Positions 17,699 through 26,531 of a stretch of DNA of 64,000 nucleotides are shown here, one piece after another; position 1 is the first letter of the stretch; each line of letters opens with the position of its first letter. The notes beneath the pieces are model-generated. The model was not told where the DNA came from. It searched no databases and saw nothing but the letters and a program-made list of their open reading frames with translations. Source of the stretch: Desulfobacteraceae bacterium (GTDB lineage: Bacteria; Desulfobacterota; Desulfobacteria; Desulfobacterales; Desulfosalsimonadaceae). The DNA lies in NCBI GenBank assembly GCA_011389935.1, contig JAABTJ010000003.1:82050-146049 (forward strand), given 5' to 3'. The position numbers were made by a program, and so were the translations under genes.

Positions 17699-18991
17699 TT
17701 ACATGGGCAAATCCCGGGAATGTCCCGGCGGCGTTTCAGATGGCGGCACCCTTTTTGGATGGTACTGCCGGATCCGGTTCCTCCCCCCTCGCTTTGCCAG
17801 GTACATGGCATGATCCGCGGCCTTGACCAGTTGTTCGGGAGCCTCCCCCTCCGCAGGCGCCAAGGACGCGACGCCGATGCTGACGGTCACATGGTCGGCC
17901 ACGCTCGAATACCGGTGCTCGATCTTCAGCTCCGAAACAAATCTGAGAATGTCCCCGGCAAGGGCCCCGGCTGTATCCGGTTCTGTTTGCGGATACAGAA
18001 TTACGAATTCTTCCCCGCCGTAACGCGAAGCAAAGTCCCCCGGCCGACGGGCAAAAGATTGCAGCACATTCGCCAACTGCCGGAGGCACATGTCCCCGCG
18101 CTGGTGCCCGTAATGATCATTAAAATGCTTGAAAAAATCCACATCGATGAACAGGAGCGAAAGAAACGTGCCGTTTCGCCGGCAGCGAAGCCATTCGTGC
18201 GCCAGCACCTCGTCAAAATACCGCCGGTTGGCAAGGCCGGTCAGGTTGTCATGCCGCGACATGTCCCGCATCTGCTCGGCCAGCGCTTCTGACCGGGCTT
18301 TTTCCATTGCCAGCAGCTGCCGTTGCAAAAACACCTGCCGGCTGCGCTTCTCGGCGAGCCACGCAAGAAAGGCACCGATAAGGCAACCGCCGGTAAAGGT
18401 TTGATGCACCATGAGCCATTCAAGGGTATGCCCCGTGAAACCTGCAATGACGAGCCCTGTAATGCCTCCCCCGACCATGGCCATCAGTGCCGGAAAGAAT
18501 CGCAGACCAAGAGCGGCGCTGACAACGACCAGTCCATGAATTATCCCGATCATTGCCAGTCGGCGCATGAGTTCATCGCGGATCAGAAAGGGGAGCACAA
18601 CCAGCAGCGCCATGCCGGCAAAGGAGAGACCCGTCACTTGGAGTTCATAATAACGGTCAAACCTTTCCAGCCGGGAAAGGATCGCTGCCGCCAGAATGAT
18701 CAGGCCAAGCCCGAGATATCCGACCGGCCAGAGATCCAGGGCCTGCCAGGGAGTAATGTAAATGATGCCGATGCCAAGGGCAAGATAGAGGAGAAGAACA
18801 TAGAAGACGATGCTGCGAAACGCCCTTGCGCTCTCGTTTGCATGATACCTGCGGAACGCCCCCTCCAGTCCGGCGGGAAAGCGCAGGCCGAAACGGCGCT
18901 TTTGAAGCAGAGCGTGCAATTCCGCATATTGCGTGTTTTCGTGCACTTTGTCCGCCTCGGGCGGGGACTTGGCATCATCGGAAGGCGTCAT
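17699..18991 (-). CDS. membrane diguanylate cyclase (GGDEF)
   Basis: About 430 residues. Six hydrophobic segments lie between residues about 60 and 210. A short coiled coil (KRSRQVFLQRQLLAMEKARS) leads into a C-terminal GGDEF domain. The active site reads RYGGEEF, an accepted active variant, and RPGD lies five residues before it, matching the RxxD product-inhibition site. It therefore should make cyclic di-GMP and be feedback-inhibited. ATG 18991 is preferred over 19045 because AGAAGGGG lies 4 to 12 bases upstream. The membrane part has no recognised sensor domain. The lone receiver/ATPase cassette at 31.6 kb, with a possible MshEN domain, could be a listener; this is inference. Confidence 0.9.
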   Translation of the reverse strand: MTPSDDAKSPPEADKVHENTQYAELHALLQKRRFGLRFPAGLEGAFRRYHANESARAFRSIVFYVLLLYLALGIGIIYITPWQALDLWPVGYLGLGLIILAAAILSRLERFDRYYELQVTGLSFAGMALLVVLPFLIRDELMRRLAMIGIIHGLVVVSAALGLRFFPALMAMVGGGITGLVIAGFTGHTLEWLMVHQTFTGGCLIGAFLAWLAEKRSRQVFLQRQLLAMEKARSEALAEQMRDMSRHDNLTGLANRRYFDEVLAHEWLRCRRNGTFLSLLFIDVDFFKHFNDHYGHQRGDMCLRQLANVLQSFARRPGDFASRYGGEEFVILYPQTEPDTAGALAGDILRFVSELKIEHRYSSVADHVTVSIGVASLAPAEGEAPEQLVKAADHAMYLAKRGGRNRIRQYHPKRVPPSETPPGHSRDLPM

Positions 18992-19461
18992 TTGGCCCCT
19001 TCTTGGGGTTACCGGCCGCTTCCGGCATAGCTTGAAAATGCGCATACGGCCAGACGGCCGTAACGACGGCCGTCAATCAATTATCAGGCGTGACGGGAAG
19101 ATGTTTCAAAAAATAATAAAATCTTGAAATAATTTCAAGAAAATTATTTCCGCATCAAGGCGGTCCCGGTTCACATGCACCTGTCCTCTGCCGCCGGGCG
19201 CAACGATTCCCCTCGGAAATTCTCACCTGCGCTGCAGGCTACGCCGAGCGCCAGGGGATTGAAGGGTAATGCGATGCGACAGCAGCCCGTTTTTCAGTAA
19301 AAAGATTAAGGTTGACAACAAATGGCGAATTCTTTATGAAAGGAAATTTGCAAACCAAACGAAACCGGTTTGCAAATACCCCATCCGGACTGCATTGGCA
19401 GGCGGAATGAGGTACGCCGAATCCGACCGGAAACCGGGAAAAAATATCTGTACGCAGCTGT
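18992..19461. other. gene-free stretch upstream of the diguanylate cyclase and tRNA-Ser
   Basis: About 470 bases without a credible gene. It contains a perfect 9-bp dyad TCTTGAAAT-A-ATTTCAAGA at 19122-19140, about 130 bases upstream of the cyclase start. It also holds a plus-strand promoter TTGACA-17-TATGAA at 19312-19340 and an 11-bp inverted repeat at 19346-19377. Confidence 0.5.
19312..19340 (+). promoter_or_regulatory. candidate promoter for tRNA-Ser
   Basis: TTGACA (19312-19317), 17-base spacer, TATGAA (19335-19340, four of six). It reads toward tRNA-Ser, about 115 bases downstream. A perfect 11-bp inverted repeat, ATTTGCAAACC/GGTTTGCAAAT (19346-19356 and 19367-19377), lies just after the expected start site. 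Confidence 0.45.
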
Positions 19462-19551
19462 GGAGAGATGACCGAGCGGCTGAAGGTGCACGCCTGGAAA
19501 GCGTGTGTGTCTTAACGGGCACCGAGGGTTCGAATCCCTCTCTCTCCGCCA
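19462..19551 (+). tRNA. tRNA-Ser (anticodon GGA)
   Basis: Class II tRNA with acceptor stem GGAGAGA (19462-19468) pairing with TCTCTCC (19541-19547), discriminator G and an encoded CCA end (19549-19551). The anticodon loop ctGGAaa lies in the stem cgc/gcg. A long variable arm (gtgtgtcttaacgggcac) and the T-loop GGTTCGAATCC are typical of tRNA-Ser. Decodes UCC and UCU. Confidence 0.95.
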
Positions 19552-19568
19552 TTTAATCATTATGCAAC

Positions 19569-19616
19569 GACGGCCTGAGGCGACGTTTTCAGGCGGTCTT
19601 TTGGAAACCCGCCCTT
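19569..19616 (+). terminator. possible terminator after tRNA-Ser
   Basis: GACGGCCTGA and TCAGGCGGTC can form a 10-bp stem with one mismatch, followed by TTTT and further T-rich sequence. Judged by eye. Confidence 0.4.
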
Positions 19617-19743
19617 TTTTCCTCATATATCGTCGCACCGGCACCCGTTTTTCAAAAACGGCGCATATGCCCCATCAAACCGATACAGGGTGACGGGCCC
19701 GGAAAAAACGGCCGCTGGAGGATCACATCGAGGAAATTCGGAT

Positions 19744-21516
19744 ATGGCATACCTTGTTTTTGCCCGTAAATATCGCCCCCAAACATTTGAAGACGTGGTC
19801 GAACAGGCCCATGTCACAAAAACCCTGTCCAATGCGGTAACATCCGGCCGCCTGGCCCACGCCATACTGCTTTCCGGCCCGCGCGGCACCGGAAAAACCA
19901 CCATTGCCCGGATACTGGCCAAGTGCGTAAACTGCAGCGAAGCCCCCACTTCGACGCCCTGCAATCAATGCCGTTCATGCACGGAAATAACGGCCGGCAA
20001 CGCCATGGATGTTTTTGAAATCGACGGCGCATCCAACAACAAGGTCGAAAACATCCGCGAGTTGCGCGAAAACGCCAAATACATGCCCGCGCACAGCCCT
20101 TACAAGATCTATATCATCGATGAAGTGCACATGCTGACCGACGCCGCATTCAATGCGCTTCTGAAAGTCCTGGAAGAACCACCCGCGCACGTGCTTTTCC
20201 TTTTTGCCACCACCGAAGTGCGGAAAATCCCCATAACCATCCTGTCGCGCTGCCAGCGCCATGACCTGCGGAGAATCGGCATCAACGCAATCGCCGCGCA
20301 CATGAAAAAAATCTGCGAAGGCGAAAATATCGACATCAGCGATAAAGGGCTGGCCCTTATCGCCCGCGAAGCCGACGGGAGTATCCGGGACGGATTGAGC
20401 CTCCTTGACCAGGTCATCACCTGCACCGAAACCGCGATCACCGACAAGGAGATTATTGATATCCTTGGGGTAATCGACCGGCAGATCCTGTTCGATATAT
20501 CCGGCGCCCTTTTCTCCGGTGACATGGCGGCCATTATAGACATCTGCGACCTGCTATACCGGCAGGGGCGGCACATGATGAAATTTTATACGGAACTCAT
20601 CGAGCACTTCCGAAACCTTCTGGTGGTAAAAATGGAAGGCGCTGCCTCGACCCTTTCCGATGTTCCCGCCCATGAGCGGGAGCTGATGGAAAAACAGGTG
20701 GGCAATATTACGCAGCCGCATCTTTTTCAGGTGTTGAATGTCCTTTTTGAAGAAGAGTGGCGCATCAAGCTGTCGGCATCCCCCAAGACGGCTCTTGAAA
20801 TGACCTTTTTCCGGCTGATGCAGATCCGGCCGGCGTTTTCCCTTGACGCCCTCATCGAAAAACTCGACCGGCTGAAAACCGGCATCGCCCCTGCGGGCAA
20901 GCCCCAAAGCCCCGGTGCGTCCGAGCCGGAACCGTCCGCGTCCGAGCCGGAACCGTCCGCGCCCGAGCCGGAACCGTCCGCGCCCGAGCCGCCTGTACAC
21001 GGAAATGTTCTATCGGAGACGGGGCCGGATTCACCGGGGGATCCCGGCCCGGAGTGCCCGGCAGATGATCCGCCGGAGAGCGCGCCAGCCGACCCTGCCA
21101 CGCCCGATGCCCCGTCCGAAACGCCGCCCATGGATTTGTCGCAGATGGACAACGGCGAAATATGGGACCGACTTAAATCCTCGATATGCGAAAAGTCGCC
21201 CGTTTTGGGGGCCTGCCTGGCGGACGGCACGCTTACATATACTCCCCCGGACCGGCTGGTCATTGAAATCGCTTCGACCCATCCGAACATCGCCCTGCTG
21301 CGCAGGAAAAAAAATATTGCGGGGATTGAAAAGCATTGTAATGATTTTTTTAAACAGCCGCTGAAGATCTCCATCGACGTGAAACAGACCGGCCCCGATC
21401 CCGGTGACCTGAAAAAAAAACACCGGGAACTGGAAAGTGAGGCCCGTGCCCATCCGCTTGTCAATGCGGCGATCAAAACATTCAACGGCAAAATTCAGGA
21501 TATCAAAATTCTATAG
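19744..21516 (+). CDS. dnaX: DNA polymerase III subunit gamma/tau
   Basis: A 590-residue clamp-loader ATPase. It starts MAYLVFARKYRPQTFEDVV, has Walker A GPRGTGKTTIAR and a zinc module (CVNCSE..CNQCRSC). It also has Walker B in IYIIDEVHMLT and the SRC motif in ILSRCQRHDLR. After the AAA+ and collar domains comes an acidic, Pro-rich linker with SEPEPSA repeats. The C-terminal 80 residues resemble a tau-type polymerase-binding region. Initiation at ATG 19744 removes an 18-codon upstream extension. It is the first gene of the conserved dnaX-ybaB-recR order. I see no convincing programmed frameshift between domains III and IV. Confidence 0.96.
   Translation: MAYLVFARKYRPQTFEDVVEQAHVTKTLSNAVTSGRLAHAILLSGPRGTGKTTIARILAKCVNCSEAPTSTPCNQCRSCTEITAGNAMDVFEIDGASNNKVENIRELRENAKYMPAHSPYKIYIIDEVHMLTDAAFNALLKVLEEPPAHVLFLFATTEVRKIPITILSRCQRHDLRRIGINAIAAHMKKICEGENIDISDKGLALIAREADGSIRDGLSLLDQVITCTETAITDKEIIDILGVIDRQILFDISGALFSGDMAAIIDICDLLYRQGRHMMKFYTELIEHFRNLLVVKMEGAASTLSDVPAHERELMEKQVGNITQPHLFQVLNVLFEEEWRIKLSASPKTALEMTFFRLMQIRPAFSLDALIEKLDRLKTGIAPAGKPQSPGASEPEPSASEPEPSAPEPEPSAPEPPVHGNVLSETGPDSPGDPGPECPADDPPESAPADPATPDAPSETPPMDLSQMDNGEIWDRLKSSICEKSPVLGACLADGTLTYTPPDRLVIEIASTHPNIALLRRKKNIAGIEKHCNDFFKQPLKISIDVKQTGPDPGDLKKKHRELESEARAHPLVNAAIKTFNGKIQDIKIL
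20927..20991 (+). repeat. 15-bp in-frame tandem repeat in the dnaX linker
   Basis: About four copies of a unit like gagccggaaccgtccgcg encode SEPEP/APEPEPS repeats in the low-complexity linker of gamma/tau. The units stay in frame. Confidence 0.8.
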
Positions 21517-21528
21517 GAGGAGCATCGG

Positions 21529-21840
21529 ATGAAAAATATGAACAAGCTCATGAAGCAGGCCCAGCAGCTTCAGACCAAAATGACGCAGCTCCAAGAGGAA
21601 ATGGCGGAAAAAACGATCGAGGCCACGGCAGGAGGGGGTATGGTCAAGGTGGTGGCCAACGGAAAACAGCAGGTCGTTTCCGTGCAGATTGAAAAGGAGG
21701 TCGTGGACCCCGAAGATGTGGAAATGCTCCAGGACCTTATCGTCGCTGCGGTCAATGAAGCCCTCTCCCGTTCCCAGGCCATGGTCAATGAAGAAATGAG
21801 CAAACTTACCGGCGGCATGAACATTCCGGGGATGATGTAG
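21529..21840 (+). CDS. ybaB: YbaB/EbfC family nucleoid-associated protein
   Basis: A 103-residue protein with the family pattern: N-terminal helix MNKLMKQAQQLQTKMTQLQ, the central ATAGGGMVKVVANGKQQVVSV strand block (each shown only in part), and the C-terminal helix ending with a Gly/Met-rich tail. Members are tweezer-shaped dimers that bind DNA, always near dnaX and recR. It lies 12 bases after dnaX and has GGAGG 8 bases before the ATG. Confidence 0.95.
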   Translation: MKNMNKLMKQAQQLQTKMTQLQEEMAEKTIEATAGGGMVKVVANGKQQVVSVQIEKEVVDPEDVEMLQDLIVAAVNEALSRSQAMVNEEMSKLTGGMNIPGMM

Positions 21841-21847
21841 GAACTGC

Positions 21848-22447
21848 ATGCAGTATTATCCGGAATCAATGAACCGGCTGATCAGAAGCCTGTGCCGACT
21901 GCCCGGCATCGGTGAAAAATCGGCCGAAAGACTGGCCATGCATTTGCTGCAGGCGCCGGAGGCCGAGGTCTCCATGCTGGCAAAAAACATCGGCGAGCTG
22001 AAAAAGCAGGTTAATATCTGCAGCAGCTGCTTTTCATTAAGCGATGCGGAAAAGTGCCGCATATGCAGGGATCCGTCAAGAAACGCATCCCTGGTATGCG
22101 TGGTGGAAAGCCCCCCGGACATGGCCGCCATTGAAAAATCGGGCGCTTTTACAGGGGTCTATCATATTCTCCAGGGGCTGCTCTCCCCCATGGACGGCAT
22201 CGGCCCTTCCGACATCCGCATTGCCGAACTGGTAGAAAAAGTCGTTGCCGGAAGCCTCCGGGAGATCATCATCGCCACTGCCACCAATATTGAAGGCGAG
22301 GCAACGGCTGCCTACATCATGAACCAGCTGAAGCCCTTTGCCGTAAAAATCACGCGGATTGCATCGGGCGTGCCCATGGGGGGGGAACTCAAATACGTCG
22401 ACCAGGTTACGCTGAAAAAAGCGTTGGAGGCCCGCTATGACATCTGA
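21848..22447 (+). CDS. recR: recombination mediator RecR
   Basis: A 199-residue RecR. An N-terminal helix-hairpin-helix (RLPGIGEKSAERLAMHLL) is followed by a four-Cys zinc finger (CSSCFSLSDAEKCRIC). The Toprim domain has the VVESPPDMAAIE start and GEATAAYI, and the C-terminus has the RIASGVPMGGELKYVD block. It works with RecFO in loading RecA at gaps. The start follows ybaB by 7 bases, with TAGGA as ribosome site. Its last 11 bases overlap the next gene. Confidence 0.96.
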   Translation: MQYYPESMNRLIRSLCRLPGIGEKSAERLAMHLLQAPEAEVSMLAKNIGELKKQVNICSSCFSLSDAEKCRICRDPSRNASLVCVVESPPDMAAIEKSGAFTGVYHILQGLLSPMDGIGPSDIRIAELVEKVVAGSLREIIIATATNIEGEATAAYIMNQLKPFAVKITRIASGVPMGGELKYVDQVTLKKALEARYDI

Positions 22448-22865
22448 TGCGCCCGTATCGGGTGCCGATATCTTTGAATGCCAAAACTGCGGCCAATGCT
22501 GCTGCGGATTCGGCGGAACATACGTCACGCCGCAAAACATTGCCGAGATTGCCGACTACCTGGGCCTTGATTCCGAACAGGTACGGAAGAATTACTGCGC
22601 CCCCTCCGGCAAAAAGACCGTGCTGGCCCAGAAGCCGGGCGGATATTGCGTATTCTGGGATGAAAAATGCACCATCCACCCAGTAAAACCGCGGATGTGC
22701 AGGGCATGGCCCTTCATCGAAAATGTGCTCAGGGCGCCGGAAAACTGGTACATCATGGCGGATTCATGCCCCGGGATAAAACCGGGCGTTTCCGAGCCCG
22801 CACTGGTCGCATGCGTTCGGCATGAACTCGCCCGCCTGGAGGCCCATAACGCCATTCTTCCGTAG
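22437..22865 (+). CDS. YkgJ-family cysteine cluster protein (putative metal-binding)
   Basis: A 142-residue protein with the YkgJ/Fe-Zn-chelating pattern: FECQNCGQCCCGFGGTYVTP near the N-terminus, then GYCVFWDEKCTIHPVKPRMCRAWPF (shown in parts) and later single cysteines. At least eight Cys are placed to bind a metal or an iron-sulfur cluster. Function in this family is not established. It overlaps recR by 11 bases and has GGAGG before the ATG, so it is translated with the dnaX-ybaB-recR group. Confidence 0.88.
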   Translation: MTSDAPVSGADIFECQNCGQCCCGFGGTYVTPQNIAEIADYLGLDSEQVRKNYCAPSGKKTVLAQKPGGYCVFWDEKCTIHPVKPRMCRAWPFIENVLRAPENWYIMADSCPGIKPGVSEPALVACVRHELARLEAHNAILP

Positions 22866-22992
22866 CGTCGTGCAGCACCGGCGGATGGGGCGTATTGCAG
22901 CCGGCCATGCAGCGCCGGGCCCCGTCTGTAACCATACGGGCCTTCACATTGGCATCCATCGACACGCAACCCTTTAAACAGAAGCGATTACA

Positions 22993-23790
22993 ATGATAGG
23001 TATTTTTGACTCCGGGATCGGCGGGCTGACCGTGGTGAGAGGAATAATGGATGCGATGCCGGGCTACGACCTCGTCTATTTCGGAGATACTGCACGCACC
23101 CCCTACGGCACGAAAAGCAGCCGCACCGTCATCGAGTATTGCCTGCAGAATACCGAATTTCTGGTAAAAAACGGCGCAAAAATGATCGTCATGGCCTGCA
23201 ACACCGCGTCGAGCGTTGCCACCGACGCCGTAAGGGATTCATTTGACGTACCCGTATTCGAGGTGGTGACCCCGGCGGTGGAGCGCTGCCTTGCAGCCAC
23301 GAAAAAAGGGGTCATCGGCGTCATCGGGACCCGGGCGACCATCGCCAGCGGCATCTACGAAAAACAAATCATGGAAAAAAATCCGCAGGCAAAGGTCTAC
23401 TGTGCCCCCTGCCCGCTTCTGGTCCCCCTGGTGGAAGAGGGATGGCTGAAAAAACCCGAAACCAACATGATTGTGAAAAAATACCTGCATCCCCTGAAAG
23501 TCAGGCAGATCGACACGTTGATCCTCGGGTGCACCCACTATCCCATTCTCAAAAATATCATCGCCCGCAAAATCGGAAAACGGGTTGCCATCATCGACTC
23601 GTCAACCGCCATGGCCGAAAGGGTGAAGGCTTTTCTCACGGAAAACCCGGATTTTGACGAAAAACTGGCGAAAACCGCTGCAGCAAGATTTTTCGTCTCC
23701 GATATCACCCCCCAGTTCCGGAAAACGGCAAAATGGATCGTTGGGAGACCGATTGACCTGGAACCGGCAAATACCGAGGGTTTATCCTGA
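22993..23790 (+). CDS. murI: glutamate racemase
   Basis: A 265-residue racemase with both catalytic cysteines in family motifs: MACNTASSVA (about residue 71) and LGCTHYPIL (about residue 181). The N-terminus IGIFDSGIGGLTVVRG and FGDTARTPYGTKS are diagnostic. It supplies D-glutamate for peptidoglycan. The ribosome site is weak. It is monocistronic, following a 127-base gap after the YkgJ-like gene, and converges on the uspA gene. Confidence 0.96.
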   Translation: MIGIFDSGIGGLTVVRGIMDAMPGYDLVYFGDTARTPYGTKSSRTVIEYCLQNTEFLVKNGAKMIVMACNTASSVATDAVRDSFDVPVFEVVTPAVERCLAATKKGVIGVIGTRATIASGIYEKQIMEKNPQAKVYCAPCPLLVPLVEEGWLKKPETNMIVKKYLHPLKVRQIDTLILGCTHYPILKNIIARKIGKRVAIIDSSTAMAERVKAFLTENPDFDEKLAKTAAARFFVSDITPQFRKTAKWIVGRPIDLEPANTEGLS

Positions 23791-23815
23791 ACCCCGGCGC
23801 GTTTTCCCTCTTTTA

Positions 23816-24643
23816 TTACATGGTCCCCCGGTAATTCGGACCGACAATCAAGAGGCTGTTCGGCAGGGTGGACTGGATGATCTCCAGGGTGCTTCCGAAA
23901 AGCAGCTGACGGATAAGGCCATGGCCGTATGCGCCCATAATGACCAGGGCGTCGTGCGGAACCTTGTAGAGATTGTCGATGAAGTCCTTTTGGGGAAATA
24001 TTTGCCAGTCGCTTACCGTTTGTTCAAACACCCCGGTAAGCGCATGTTTTCCCAGCAGTTTTTCGTAATATTTTTTCCCCCTTCGCCCCTCTTCGGCCGT
24101 ATACAGCGATACCGGCATTCCCGAGAGCCGGTGCAGGCGCACCGCAAGGCGCATGGCATTGGCCGCGTTGGCCGACCCGCCGAACATCACGGCGATGCGG
24201 GTAAACGGCTTGTAAACGGGGGGGGGGATCATTACCGGAAAAGCCGCGGCCTTGAATATGCGGCGAATCCTGGGACCGATCGACCCGGATCCCCGTTTTG
24301 CCGAAAGGTCGGATATCGTCTTCGGGCATGTCATGAAATTGAAGCTGACCGGCACATCGGGCAGAGACGGCGTTGAAAAATGCCGGGGGGCAAAAAACCT
24401 CGGGGGCGCCATTTCCAGCTCGGCCATGACGGCATTGACATGCGCTTTTGCGGTTTCCGGGGAATGGAGGTAGGACTCATCCAAATCCACCTGGATGACA
24501 TCGTTTTCCATGTACAGGAGAAACTTTGCATACGCCGGTATGTAAACCACCGGGGTAATATCCATTTTTTTGCAAAAATACGCCGTCTGCAAAAGCGTTT
24601 CCCTGCCATACGGGGTATTTCTGAAAACATGAAACATCTGCAT
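23816..24643 (-). CDS. universal stress protein (UspA family), two-domain
   Basis: About 275 residues, long enough for a degenerate N-terminal and a complete C-terminal Usp fold. The C-terminal motif ALVIMGAYGHGLIRQLLFGS with LEIIQSTLPNSLLIVGP is the ATP-binding G-2x-G-9x-G-S signature. The first half lacks that motif. It lies 107 bases after the ClC channel gene and on the same strand, suggesting an ion or envelope-stress linked set. Confidence 0.85.
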   Translation of the reverse strand: MQMFHVFRNTPYGRETLLQTAYFCKKMDITPVVYIPAYAKFLLYMENDVIQVDLDESYLHSPETAKAHVNAVMAELEMAPPRFFAPRHFSTPSLPDVPVSFNFMTCPKTISDLSAKRGSGSIGPRIRRIFKAAAFPVMIPPPVYKPFTRIAVMFGGSANAANAMRLAVRLHRLSGMPVSLYTAEEGRRGKKYYEKLLGKHALTGVFEQTVSDWQIFPQKDFIDNLYKVPHDALVIMGAYGHGLIRQLLFGSTLEIIQSTLPNSLLIVGPNYRGTM

Positions 24644-24750
24644 GAAAAATCACCTTTTCCCGTTATTTACGCCCCCGTCCGGGGCCGGCCGCACTGAAGG
24701 CTCGCAGCGCCATGTCCGTGCAGGTTCATCCGCATACCAACGCACCGCTT

Positions 24751-26481
24751 TTAATCCGTTGTCTGCAGCATCAATTCCTTCCTGTACTTGTCCAGCAGGG
24801 TCGCCTTTGACACCATGCCGACAAAACGCTGATTCGTTACCACGGGCATGCTGAAGCTGCCCGACACGTCCATGCGGGAAAGCACCTCGGACAGATCGTC
24901 GTCAATATCCACGGTCTCCACATCCGTCGTCATGATCTGCTCCAGGAATACGGTGTCGTGCAGCAGGGTATCAAACAAATACGGCCGGATGTCGTCGAGG
25001 TGAATCATCCCTGCAAAGGCGCCCGTAATTTCATCGATCACGGGAAAATAATTCCTGCGGGACTGCTGGACCACTTTTACGAACTCCCCCAGGCTCATGT
25101 TTTTGGGCACGCTGATGCAGTCTTTCTCCACCAGCTCGCTGATACGAAGATCTGCAAGCACCTTGGCATCGGTCCTCGGCCGCAGGTAGTACCCTTTTTC
25201 GATGAGATCACGGAAATAAAAGGATGCCGGCTCGAAATAATGGCAGACAGTCGTGGAAATAACCGAAACCAGGATCAAGGGCAAAATGGTTTCGTATCCC
25301 CCCGTAATTTCAACGATCAGGAAGATAGCGGTCAGCGGCGCCTGCAGCATTCCGCCGATCATCCCCGCCATCCCGAGAAGGGCGAAGCACCCTTCGTTGA
25401 CCTGCAGCAACCCCGGCCACAGGGCATCAATCCCCCGGTAATACATCAGCCCGGAAAAGCTGCCCACAACCAGGCAGGGGGCAAAAATTCCGCCGGACCC
25501 ACCCCAGCCAAGGGTTACGGACGTGGCGGCGATCTTGGCCAGCATCAGCATCAATACCAGGGCAAACCCTCCGGTAAAGGAGCCTTCCACCATTTTCTGA
25601 ATAACGCTGTACCCTTCCCCCAGTACCTGGGGAAGAAAAAGCCCCACCAGCCCGACGATGCAGCCGCCAATGGCGGCGCGAACCCACAGTGGCACGGGCA
25701 CCTTTCCTGACACATGATGAGATTTCCGGATCGCCCGCGTCAACAGAATGCAGCCTGCTGCTGTAATAATGGCCAATCCGGCCGCTGCAAGGGTTGTGGA
25801 GATATCCACATCAAAATGAAGATGGGTGAACGGTATCTGGTTCCCCTGGAGCAGCCGGCTGATCTGGGCGCCGGCAACCGATGCCACGGCGATGGGAACA
25901 ATATTCAGCGCGGTCCATTCTCCCACGATTACTTCGATGGTAAAAACCAGACCGGCAATGGGCGCGTTGAAAACCCCCGCAACAGCGCCCGCCGAACCGC
26001 AGCCGACTAGCGCTATCCGTTGTCGCTCGTTCAGGGAAAAGAACCGGGCGATATTGGAGCCGATGGCGGAACCGCTCATCACGACCGGGGCCTCAGGCCC
26101 GGCTGACCCGCCGCTGCCGATGGTCAGGCTGCTGGACACAAGACGCGAAAACATGGAGCGCATGCGCAAAAGCCCGCCGTGCCTTGATACGCTGTAGACC
26201 ACTTCCGGCACGCCGTGTCCTGCGCCTTCCTGTATAATCTTTTCCAAAAAAAGAGAGGATAATGCGGCGCCCATACCGGGTAGCACAAAAAAATACCAGT
26301 GAAAGCGATAGGATGAAAAAAAGCCCTCCATGGCATGCAGGCTAAAATTGAGGGCAACGGCGGCTAAACCGCTGCAACAGCCGACCAGTGCGCCGAAAAT
26401 AATCAGCAGCAGCCGGTCATCACCGCCAAGCCATTGCGGTGATTCCCCGATCCAGGTTTTTACTTTGTCATAAAGGCCCAC
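24751..26481 (-). CDS. ClC-family chloride channel/transporter with C-terminal CBS pair
   Basis: A 576-residue protein with a ClC membrane core of about 420 residues and two CBS domains (about 440-565). Selectivity motifs are GSGGSAGPEAPVV, GGSGGIFAPCLVVG and the late ITGGYETILPLI region. The segment equivalent to the GREGP motif reads GSAGP, so the usual gating glutamate position holds Ala, and a Glu follows the Pro. Start is GTG at 26481. CBS pairs in such proteins bind adenine nucleotides and regulate gating. Neighbours are a PtsN-like regulator (50 bases upstream) and a Usp protein (107 bases downstream). Channel versus H+/Cl- exchanger cannot be settled. Confidence 0.9.
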   Translation of the reverse strand: MGLYDKVKTWIGESPQWLGGDDRLLLIIFGALVGCCSGLAAVALNFSLHAMEGFFSSYRFHWYFFVLPGMGAALSSLFLEKIIQEGAGHGVPEVVYSVSRHGGLLRMRSMFSRLVSSSLTIGSGGSAGPEAPVVMSGSAIGSNIARFFSLNERQRIALVGCGSAGAVAGVFNAPIAGLVFTIEVIVGEWTALNIVPIAVASVAGAQISRLLQGNQIPFTHLHFDVDISTTLAAAGLAIITAAGCILLTRAIRKSHHVSGKVPVPLWVRAAIGGCIVGLVGLFLPQVLGEGYSVIQKMVEGSFTGGFALVLMLMLAKIAATSVTLGWGGSGGIFAPCLVVGSFSGLMYYRGIDALWPGLLQVNEGCFALLGMAGMIGGMLQAPLTAIFLIVEITGGYETILPLILVSVISTTVCHYFEPASFYFRDLIEKGYYLRPRTDAKVLADLRISELVEKDCISVPKNMSLGEFVKVVQQSRRNYFPVIDEITGAFAGMIHLDDIRPYLFDTLLHDTVFLEQIMTTDVETVDIDDDLSEVLSRMDVSGSFSMPVVTNQRFVGMVSKATLLDKYRKELMLQTTD

Positions 26482-26531
26482 AGCGGTTGACTCGCCCTGT
26501 TTACTGGTTGATACCGGCCAGGCGCCGACAA

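Noticed and set aside
21300..21425. Poly-A runs in dnaX as a programmed frameshift site
   Set aside because: The A8 and A9 runs lie within the last 70 codons, past the point where gamma would end, and no slippery heptamer with a hairpin is evident at the domain III/IV border.
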